64,000 nt of DNA from Siphlonurus alternatus (taxonomy: Eukaryota; Arthropoda; Insecta; Ephemeroptera; Siphlonuridae). Shown piece after piece: positions 56,297 to 64,000 of this stretch. The notes below the pieces were generated by a model, which did no database searches, was not told the origin of the DNA, and worked only from the letters and a program-made list of their open reading frames with translations. The position numbers were made by a program, and so were the translations under genes. The first letter of the stretch is position 1. Each line of letters opens with the position of its first letter. The stretch covers positions 36,915,951-36,979,950 of the forward strand of contig OX463782.1 of assembly GCA_949825025.1 (NCBI GenBank), given 5' to 3'.

Positions 56297-56569
56297 TGGA
56301 GTATTGACCTGAATTTTTTTATTACAGAAATGGATAGAGGGTGCAAAGTTATGCTACCCTCATTTTTTTCAGATATTTTACAGCCCTGAAGGTATTTTTA
56401 AAAAATTATTGAAAGTGCTTTTTGTGACGTCACGAGAAAGAACTTTCAATAATTTTTTAAAAATACTTCCGCAGGGATGTAAAAAATATTGAAAAAAAAA
56501 TCAGGGTAGCATAACTTTGCACCCTCTATCCATTTCTGCAATAAAAAAAATTGAGGTCGATACTCCATT
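56297..56569. mobile_element. Foldback MITE, family D copy
   Basis: ATGGAGTATTGACCTGAATT ... TTGAGGTCGATACTCCAT. The centre is deleted relative to 26777-27095. Confidence 0.9.
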
Positions 56570-56821
56570 GGCATAATGTATGCTATATTGGCTGCATAAA
56601 ACCTAAAACAATCGTGCTCATCGACAGCTTGCATAAGTGACAGCTGACAGCTATATGTCAATTTGTAAAACGCGTCTAAATAATTTTTTAAAAAGTACAA
56701 CAACTGATTTAGTAAAATATTGCACTATGCAAGAGCTAAAAAGAGCGTGAAATAATTCAAACTGCTTTGTCTTTTTTCAGTAGCATCAACGAATTTGATT
56801 AAATTTATTCAAAATTTATTT

Positions 56822-56950
56822 ATGTACACTCATCGCCTTGAAAAATTTCCCTCTTGCAGCCTTGTCAATCACCATTCCCTACGTTATTTTTACGGGGCTT
56901 GGTGATTAACAAGACTGAAAAGGGAAATTTTCCGAGGCGACGACTGTACG
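56822..56950. mobile_element. Foldback family E, intact copy
   Basis: TGTACACTCATCGCCTTGAA ... TTCCGAGGCGACGACTGTAC. Core TTGCAGCCTTGTCAATCACC. Confidence 0.9.
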
Positions 56951-57946
56951 TTGGGTTTGTGTGGATCACACAGTCAATATTGTTGCAGTAGGCATTAGAT
57001 AAGCCCCCGCTCGACCTTGGAGTCCCCTTGGTCAGCCATCAGATTACCTTCTTATCACCTGGAGATAACGCGACAGTGAGGGGGGACGCCATGACGTCAC
57101 GAGTGAGGGTTCCAGTGTGACCCTCATGGTACAGTCATCTGATTCAGTAATCGATATTATAGTGAATCATTGCCGATCACGTACTGTTATTTAATACATA
57201 ATTATGTTTTGTATGTGAATCTGTATCTTGAATGTGTTATATGATATATACTACCAATAAAATTCATATCAATTTACGTTTAAAATTTATTATTATATAT
57301 TTAGGCAAAAATACGACACACTGTCATTTTGTCTTAATTATATGTATGCTTCATTATTTCACCAACATTATATATGTATATATATGCATATAATATACAT
57401 TATAATTACATTATATATACGAAACGTGAAATAATTAAAATCAATAAAATTTTGTTCTGTAAAATGAAAGTAGCAAGTCGATTAAAGCTTGATTTTTTTG
57501 ATATTTTTAATTGGAAAAAAAAATGATAGTACAATGATTATTTTACTATATGTCATCGCGCGGTGTCAAGGGAATACCTTTCTTTAAAAAGTGACGATAT
57601 ATTTTTATTTATTTTATGCAGATTTCAGAGAACAAAAAAAAAGGAATAATGTTACAATGATTCTGATACTCTTCTCTGAATTAATACAAAATTATTATTT
57701 TCTAATTTTACTGAAAGTCGTGTGTCGGGTTTGTAAAAATAAAGTGTTCAAAAGTTCTCCCACGCTATCATCGTAGTTTGTATTTTAGCCGCTAGGTGAC
57801 AGGTTGTATCAACCAGATGGTCATCTATCGGATTTTCTACAAACTAAAATGTGCTATATGACAATTTATGGTGGGGAAAAGTTTAAAACTTTTCAAGGCC
57901 TGACCACAGCAATTTTACAGCGATAATACTTGAATTACATCATGAC
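56951..57946. other. No gene recognised
   Basis: Long AT-rich stretch. One GC patch with GCCATGACGTCACGAGTGAG (about 57089). Confidence 0.35.
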
Positions 57947-58120
57947 CAGGCACGGATCCAGGAGGGTGGTGGTGGGGGCCGCGGCCCCATCCTAAATTTT
58001 AGATTTCACATGGGCGATATAGGCATATTTTCCCCACTCCAATTTCTTTTAACATTGGCCTTTTTGGAGACGCCCCCCCCCCTCCTCCTCACACGAAATT
58101 TGGTTCTTAATCCGCGCCTG
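57947..58120. mobile_element. Non-autonomous hAT element, family F copy 5
   Basis: CAGGCACGGATCCAGG ... TTAATCCGCGCCTG. The flanks TTACAT(CAT)GAC and TTACATGAC suggest an 8-9-bp duplication with a later 3-bp change. Confidence 0.88.
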
Positions 58121-58280
58121 TTACATGACTTGTGGATAATTTCTGACTTCTGACTAATAGAGCATCCGGTTTAAGTTATTATAAATAATCCATACTGCCC
58201 ATACACATACGCCACCATCGGGGAAAGTGCCAACTACATTGCCGCTGCGTACAGCACGGTGTCTAACAATTAAGGAGTTT

Positions 58281-58655
58281 AAGGTAGAGATAATACAGAT
58301 CAGCTGGCCCAATGCTAAAAAAATCCCATTCATAAAAATTATGAAAAAAATTTAAAGTGTTCTCCTCTACATCCCCTATCAGTAGGTGAAATATCAGGTA
58401 TACAAAAACGAGCTAGTTTTTAAGTTATTAATTTTTAAAGTTGACTAATTTAACATGGAAGTTCCATTTCTCCATGTTAATTTAGTCAACTTTAAAAATT
58501 AAGTACTCTACAACTAGCTCGTTTTTATAAACCTGATATTTTATAGTCACTGATAGGGGATGTAGAGGAGAACACTTTAAATTTTTTTCACAATTTTTAT
58601 GATTGGGATTTTTTTAGCATGGGGCCAGCTGATCCGTATTATCGTCTCTACCTTA
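58281..58655. mobile_element. Foldback family B, copy 2
   Basis: TTAAGGTAGAGATAATACAG ... ATTATCGTCTCTACCTTAA. The 185-bp arms share GACTAATTTAACATGGA with the other copies. Confidence 0.92.
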
Positions 58656-59103
58656 ATGTAATTAAACTGCCAGAGTTTTATGGCTGATGCACATTTTATA
58701 TCTCGATACATTCGAGAGCTGCACCTTTACGGCTACGACACATTTTACGTCGAGAGGACATTATACCGTGCACTGCATGAACAATAAGGGATTCCCGCTA
58801 GAATATATCGCCAGCTCAAAAAATTTAATGTGCTGAACTCTGTTAATTAGTCCTGTTTCTGATTTTATACGATAACTATGATCGGGTTCCTTCCTTTGTG
58901 TGTAAAATTTGATATTGAAAAGTATTATTTGTATTATTTAATTTAGTAAATAAAAACATAACCATGCAGCAATTGATTCCTGTACCGTGTTAGATAATAG
59001 GAGAATTTTCCAATACCACCGGCCAAGATCTGCACCGACGGCGGCTCCAGGCAGGCTCACGTCCAGACCCTTCAGCGCTCACCGTCGCGACCCTCCTACT
59101 CAC

Positions 59104-59191
59104 CGGGGCTTCGCAGCGAGCAGCCGAAGCCACTCCCCTTCTGCCACCGGCGGCCTGGTATAGGCACGTACAACGCTTTAGCGCCATCCAT
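59104..59191 (-). CDS. Candidate first coding exon, unknown protein
   Basis: The minus ATG at 59191 opens 29 codons: MDGAKALYVPIPGRRWQKGS, then GFGCSLRSP, ending CCCCG|GTGAGTAG, a strong donor (phase 1). A second ATG in another frame is also open. The block 59005-59190 is GC-rich in AT-rich surroundings and not a known repeat here. Neither promoter nor partner exon is identified. A fragment of an unrecognised element is possible. Confidence 0.35.
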
Positions 59192-59427
59192 TAATATCCA
59201 TTAAATAATGGAAAAAATAAATAAAATACTCGCTTCATTGTGTATTTTTTTTTTAATAAAACTTAAACAAAGCCATTCATATTATATGATGATGATGCAC
59301 GAGTCCATAATACATAAACACGAAAATACTCCAAGGGTACAGATGACTCTTGCTAGTGCAGTGAGATGTGTCTATGGTACGTCGCACTGTACAGAAATGT
59401 TGAAGGCTTGTACGTAAACCGTTAATG

Positions 59428-59764
59428 GACAACCTACATGGAAAATTTTTATTGCAGAAATGAATAGAGGACACCAAATTATGCTACTCTGAATTTTTTC
59501 AGATTTTTTTGAAACCCAGAACTATTTTTAAATAATTATTGAAAGTTCGGCCACGCCCCCTAGAAGCGGCAATTAAGCGTCTCGGACCTATCCTTTATAT
59601 TAAGGATTCAGGGGTGCCAACTTAACTTACAGAACTTTCAATAATTGTTTAAAAGTAGTTTCGGGTCTCAAAAAAAAATCTGACAATTTTCAGAGTAGCA
59701 TAATTTGGTGCCCTCTATTCATTTCTGCACTAAAATTATTTCATACATGTAGGTTGTTCATTAC
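59428..59764. mobile_element. Foldback MITE, subfamily D-prime, copy 1
   Basis: TTAATGGACAACCTACATGG ... TGTAGGTTGTTCATTA. The interior is like family D (TTGCAGAAATGAATAGAGG). Flanking TA suggests a mariner-type duplication. Confidence 0.85.
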
Positions 59765-59877
59765 TAGATTTAACTCTCGGAATGTTAATGTCCGGGGCCA
59801 CCATTGTTGGGGGAGCTTTGCTTCACATAAACCGGTAGGATTGCGTCATGACGTCATCGTTTGTGTCAGTCTTGAAG

Positions 59878-59940
59878 ATGGACGTACTTAAGGAGACGCC
59901 TGCTGTCTGTGCAAGATTAATTACTACGATCATACATCAG
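59878..59940 (+). CDS. Doubtful short first-exon candidate
   Basis: ATG at 59878 gives 21 codons (MDVLKETPAVCARLITTIIH, Q) ending CATCAG|GTGTGG. A TGACGTCA site lies ~25 bp upstream. The donor is mediocre and a hairpin element begins 10 bp later. Confidence 0.22.
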
Positions 59941-59950
59941 GTGTGGTCAT

Positions 59951-60034
59951 GTACACTCCATTCAGATAAAAATGTCCTATCCGGCCATGTTAAAGTATAG
60001 TCAGATTGGACATTTTTATTCGAATTGAGTGTAC
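59951..60034. mobile_element. 84-bp hairpin element
   Basis: GTACACTCCATTCAGATAAA ... TTATTCGAATTGAGTGTAC, with inner AATGTCC / GGACATT. Confidence 0.75.
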
Positions 60035-60126
60035 TAACCATGTATTTATATTTTTTTTCTGCATTATAGATTTAATTTTTCATTGTTAATTCTCCGTTAT
60101 AGAAGGCAGCTTACAAATTATGACAA

Positions 60127-60300
60127 TGGCGCAGTGCGATTGACCGGATCTCGTCAGATCACCGAAGTAAAGCAACGCCGAGCGTGGTTAGTAGTTTGAC
60201 AAGGTGGGTAAAGGTACCTTTACCCACCTTGGTAGTTTGATGGGTGACAATTTAAATGGATAAATTTTAATAATTAGATGGGAGATTTTCAGTGTGTGAC
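60127..60300 (+). mobile_element. 5S-headed SINE fragment split by a 32-bp palindrome
   Basis: GGCGCAGTGCGATTGACCGG, CAGATCACCGAAGTAAAGCA and GAGCGTGGTTAGTAGTTTGA are a clear 5S rRNA-like head. At 60200-60231 a perfect 32-nt palindrome interrupts it, flanked by GTAGTTTGA (60191-60199 and 60232-60240); then TGGGTGAC resumes. The body after the head is not the common core. Confidence 0.85.
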
Positions 60301-60560
60301 GCGAATAATACGCACTTGCTGTAACTTGCAACCAAAATCACCTCGATAGAGTATATCGTCAGTATGACTCAACTACACGTGTACTTAAAAAGCCACAGTA
60401 TATTAGCAAAGCTCAGATATCAAAATAATGCCACTTTTAGAATCACTCAGGTAAAATCCACCTGTCTTTGACGTCAATACAGCGGATTATCATAAATTAA
60501 TCAACTCCCGACCATTTGTCACGTGTGCATAATGGGTGCGATACACGAAGAATTTAGCAA

Positions 60561-60672
60561 GGCCAGCTTTCTAACCACGCTTATAGCTTATAACCACGTT
60601 TAACTATACCTGTTTTACATGTTAAACCACCTAGTTAAACGTGGTTAAGCTAAACGTGCTTAGAAACCTGGC
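60561..60672. mobile_element. Short hairpin MITE
   Basis: GCCAGCTTTCTAACCACGCT ... GTGCTTAGAAACCTGGC. Inner AACCACGTTTAACTA / TAGTTAAACGTGGTT. Ends immediately before the family-A element. Confidence 0.82.
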
Positions 60673-60675
60673 TAA

Positions 60676-60887
60676 AGGCGGATTCAGATGGCGACAACGG
60701 CGATGCGACGAGATATTGACGTAAAAGCTGTGAAATCCTATGCGGCGGCGAATTCACCGGGAATCGCGTTAATTACGATAATGCTCTTTTTCTTTTAATC
60801 GCCAAATATGGCCGCCAATGGATGTTACAGCAAGTGCGCATTATTCGCGTCGCGTCGCATGATAAAAATCGCCATGTGAATCCACCT
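60676..60887. mobile_element. MITE family A, intact copy (TAA duplication)
   Basis: AGGCGGATTCAGATGGCGAC ... CGCCATGTGAATCCACCT, flanked by TAA at 60673-60675 and 60888-60890. 212 bp; non-palindromic interior with TCCTATGCGGCGGCGAATTC. Confidence 0.92.
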
Positions 60888-60999
60888 TAACTGCTTATAA
60901 TTAGTGGATTGCAACGACTGGAGGAAGGCCTAGAATTTCGAATTGAGAAACCTCGATACTCGGTAGAGTTCGGAAACTCTAACTATAACGCGCGCTCGG

Positions 61000-61095
61000 T
61001 CAGCTCGGCTCAGCAACTAGCCAATCAAATGCGCTAGAAAAGTCAAGGTCATGACGTCACTGGTTGAGGAAATGGCGGCGCGTTAAAGTTAGGCC
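61000..61095 (+). promoter_or_regulatory. Possible TATA-less promoter block
   Basis: GCCAATCAAA (61019), AGGTCATGACGTCACTGG (61047) and GAAATGGCGGCGCG (61070) are a CCAAT-box, CRE and YY1-like order similar to the 4.8-kb block. No coding exon recognised downstream. Confidence 0.22.
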
Positions 61096-61259
61096 GTACT
61101 CCCAGTATATAGTTCTTGAGTGGACTGCACCCAATATTGTTGTTTTTATCTCGCCGTTCGAAAGACGTAACAATATTATATTATATTTTGACAATAGATT
61201 AATGTAATGTGAACTAGAAATATAAGGCTCTGCCTTTTCTGGACACTAATGTACAACTT

Positions 61260-61630
61260 AAGGTAGAGATAACACGGATCAGCTGGCCCAATGCTAAAAA
61301 AATCCCATTCATAAAAATTATGAAAAAAATTTAAAATGTTCTCCTCTACATCCCCTATCAGTAGGTAAAATATCAGGTATACAAAAACGAGCTAGTTTTC
61401 GAGTTATTAATTTTTAAAGTTGACTAATTTAACATGGAGAAATGGAACTTCCATGTTAAATTAGTCAACTTTAAAAATTAATAACTCGAAAACTAGCTCG
61501 TTTTTGTATACCTGATATTTTACCTACTGATAGGGGATGTAGAGGAGAACATTTTAAATTTTTTTCATAATTTTTATGAATGGGATTTTTTTAGCATTGG
61601 GCCAGCTGATTCGTATTATCTCTACCTTAA
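61260..61630. mobile_element. Foldback family B, copy 3
   Basis: TTAAGGTAGAGATAACACGG ... AATACGAATCAGC and ATTATCTCTACCTTAA. The arms are almost perfect: the youngest of the three copies. Confidence 0.93.
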
Positions 61631-61994
61631 GGTCAAGTAAAAAAAATAAAAAAAAATCGAATATTGAAGTATTATAACAGTGCTGAGAAGGTTTAGAAAG
61701 CGGAACTTTTATCATTATAGCGTCTAATTTGGTTACATTGGAATATGTATGCCACGTGACTTGACCTGCCTCAACACGTGGCTAGCGATCACGTGACTGG
61801 GGGGGGGGGGGGCAAGTGCGCACCGAGAATAACCATCACCACGATCACTTGGAGCACCGTGCAGGGCTTCGAACCACGTGGCAGTTGTCACGTTGTGCAA
61901 GTCATCGCAAAATTATAGAGGGGGGGGGGGGCTTCTGCTCGTTGTAAACAAAGTATTGTTGACAGTCCGTTGTAATGAATAACACGGGACCATT

Positions 61995-61998
<4 letters not shown>

Positions 61999-62032
<34 letters not shown>
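61999..62032. repeat. (TA)n microsatellite
   Basis: 17 TA units. G(12) and G(11) runs lie nearby (61800 and 61921). Confidence 0.95.
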
Positions 62033-62037
<5 letters not shown>

Positions 62038-62052
62038 ACCTGATGATGGTAA

Positions 62053-62392
62053 ATGATCGTTAACAATTAATCTCAGTTACTGCTGGAGTCAAAGAATATT
62101 TCCCTGGAAACGAATCGAATGAAATCAATTTTAAAAAATCGAGAATATTATTCTAAAATTTAATCGCTTATGGTTTGAGCAAATTCAATCTGGTATTTTT
62201 CTTACAACAGCTCCATTTCCGGTTTCCGTCCATAATGCCAATGTTAAACTTCTACCCCAGTTTTCACACACTGATAAGACAGATTCGCTTCAAAATTTGT
62301 ATGCCACCTATTGATGGTGAGTTCCAAGTCCCCTGCAAGTCTTGTTGCATTCAAGCGGTGCGATATCAACCTACTGAGATTCATCCTTAATT
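62053..62392. mobile_element. TIR element family S, copy 2
   Basis: TTAACAATTAATCTCAGTTA ... TACTGAGATTCATCCTTAAT. Matches 18487-18836. Confidence 0.75.
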
Positions 62393-63050
62393 ATATAATT
62401 ATGAAGATGTTATTGCTGCAGCGCCAACAATGCTCTCTGCTCTGGTGGGCCAAATCTGGTACTTACTAGTAATTGTCATACGTTTAACAATGACAGAAAT
62501 TTACAACAATGATTTAGTTTTTCCAACCATTGTAAGGAGTAGAAGATTTAGCTGGGAGGGGGTTGCAGATAAAGGAAACAAGTACCAGTATATAAATGCT
62601 TGGAGAAACTTGCTATATTATAGCCATAGACATTAAATTTATTTAAGTCTATGGCTATATAGCATTATATTGAATCATAACATAATGTTTTTGCGCGGTC
62701 ATATTTGATAGTTAAAATATTCGAAATATTCGTCTCTTGAATAAATACAGAAATGTAAAAAGGGAAACTCGAATTATGCACAACTGGTCGAACAGAATTC
62801 CGCGTGCTACAATAATGAGGTATATAGAAAATATGAAATCTGCTTAATTCAGTGATTTTGCTCGCGCCCACTCACGCAGCAAATTACATGCTGGTTTCTC
62901 TGCAAATTAGTTTGTCCAGCGCGGCGTGCATCCTTAACAATGTGTTCCAGTAGGGCTTTCATTGCGTTAGAAAAGCGGCGTATCACTTAATTTGGTAATA
63001 TATATAAAATTCTTCGCACCGGCACGAAGCTTGAAACCAAAATGTTTAAA
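62393..63050. other. No gene recognised; one perfect small hairpin
   Basis: At 62611-62660 TATTATAGCCATAGAC and GTCTATGGCTATATA form a short hairpin. The rest is AT-rich. Confidence 0.35.
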
Positions 63051-63503
63051 ATGTACACTCGTCGCATCTGAAAATTTACCTTTGCAGCCTAATGGACAAC
63101 ATACATGAAAAATTTTTATTACAGAAATATAGAGGGTACCAAATTATGCTACTCTGATTTTTTTCAGATTTTTTTGAGACCCGGAACTATTTTTAAATAA
63201 TTATTGAAAGTCCTGTGATTTCAGTTGGCACCCCTGCAGCCTTAATAAAAAGGATGGAGACTGGACGCCTATTGACGCCTCCAGGGGGCGTGGCCGCACT
63301 TTCAATAATTATTTAAAAATAGTTCCGGGTCTCAAAAAATTTTGAAAAAATTCAGAGTAGCATGATTTGGTACCCTCTATTCATTTCTGCAATAAATTTT
63401 TTTTCATGTATGTTGTCCATTATCATGCCCTATAAGAATAACACAGGGCATGGTGACTAACAAAGCTGTAAGTGGGAAATTTTCCAAGGTGACAAGTGTA
63501 CGT
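63051..63503. mobile_element. Foldback family E copy, interrupted by D-prime
   Basis: TGTACACTCGTCGCATCTGA ... TTCCAAGGTGACAAGTGTAC. Split after TTTGCAGCC by 63090-63422; the core resumes TCATGCCCTATAAGAATAAC. Confidence 0.88.
63090..63422. mobile_element. Foldback MITE, subfamily D-prime, copy 2
   Basis: TAATGGACAACATACATGAA ... TTCATGTATGTTGTCCATTA, with TA on both sides. Interior as 59428-59764. Confidence 0.9.
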
Positions 63504-63629
63504 ACCAACACACCAGAGACAAGTCAAGACGTCGGGTCAAAAAATTGATTCACACCTCACCATGCACTTCTGAATAAAATACCATGCTAATATTGTTATA
63601 ATATCACACGAACGTGTGTTGCTTTCAGT

Positions 63630-63745
63630 GATGCAACGCTTCGCGAAGCTTCGCGCGAAATTTCGCTAGTTTCGCGAATATTCGCGAAGTTTCGCAAGCC
63701 AAGTTTCGCGAAAGTTTCGCGCGAAACTTCGCGAAATTGATATAT
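63630..63745. repeat. TTCGCGAA-rich palindromic repeat cluster
   Basis: TTCGCG or CGCGAA words recur about twelve times in 115 bp, interleaved in both orientations. CpG-dense in AT-rich DNA. Not a simple fixed-period array. Confidence 0.8.
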
Positions 63746-64000
63746 TTGAATTTCCCGCTCTACTTTTTCGAATCGTATTAATGAATATCACGCCGTTTTC
63801 TTCCTAATTTTACTTTAATGACAGGTTTAATTGCATAAATGAATTAAAAAAGAGTTCAATTTAATTTATTAGATATAAAAAATGTTATTTCTTTTTTTTT
63901 TAATTTAAAAATTGCTTTTAATTATTTTTAAAATCATTTAACACATTCGAGGATAGACAGGTCATGAAAGGGGCCATTTTATCTTGTTTTCTTAATTTTT
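63746..64000. other. No gene recognised
   Basis: AT-rich sequence to the window edge. Confidence 0.4.

Noticed and set aside
60127..60245. 5S rRNA gene
   Set aside because: Only the internal promoter half resembles 5S rRNA, it is interrupted, and related copies are fused to SINE bodies; hence 5S-derived SINEs.

Overview
This is eukaryotic, almost certainly metazoan, nuclear DNA. It is AT-rich and gene-poor and consists mostly of transposable-element debris. The evidence is spliced gene structures (a TATA box with an initiator-like start, GT-AG introns, an AATAAA signal), SINEs with Pol III type heads (5S rRNA-like and tRNA-like), 5'-truncated LINE ends with simple-sequence tails, hAT elements with 8-bp target duplications, and dozens of foldback/MITE hairpins. 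I saw no prokaryotic features. An invertebrate, perhaps a marine arthropod, is my guess; nothing in the sequence fixes the taxon.

Layout. 0-10 kb: a candidate plus-strand gene (promoter-like block near 4.8 kb, exons near 6.4 and 9.0 kb, AATAAA at 9.73 kb). A 2-kb array of ~130-bp units carrying YY1-like motifs lies in its intron, and 79-bp-period arrays in opposite orientation lie on both sides (0.4-0.96 and 9.2-9.7 kb). 10-11.3 kb: a GC-rich exon-like ORF between inverted arms, next to a LINE tail. 11.3-24 kb: large palindromes (12.35-13.53 kb is the biggest), several MITE families and one good minus-strand exon at 17.9 kb. 24-34 kb: hAT elements, modular SINEs, microsatellites and a plus-strand exon at 25.5 kb. 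34.2-35.5 kb: the best gene, a complete-looking two-exon minus-strand gene for a secreted protein with an acidic middle and a cationic, Trp-containing C-terminus. 38.8-44 kb: nested elements (three levels at 41.0-41.8 kb), a signal-peptide exon at 39.8 kb and a coding exon at 42.95 kb. 48-49.5 kb: a Foldback-like transposon whose arms are 15-bp tandem repeats. 51.5-53.3 kb: a 1.54-kb TIR element inside a SINE, holding exon-like segments. 53.7-64 kb: another exon-like segment, more foldbacks, and a 5S-headed SINE split by a perfect 32-bp palindrome.

Most long open frames are chance frames in microsatellites or palindromes. The coding exons I support are short (20-50 codons) and rest on splice-site, phase and protein-like composition. 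Without homology searches their products remain unknown. There is no operon-like organisation; the genes appear to be independent, with long repeat-filled introns.
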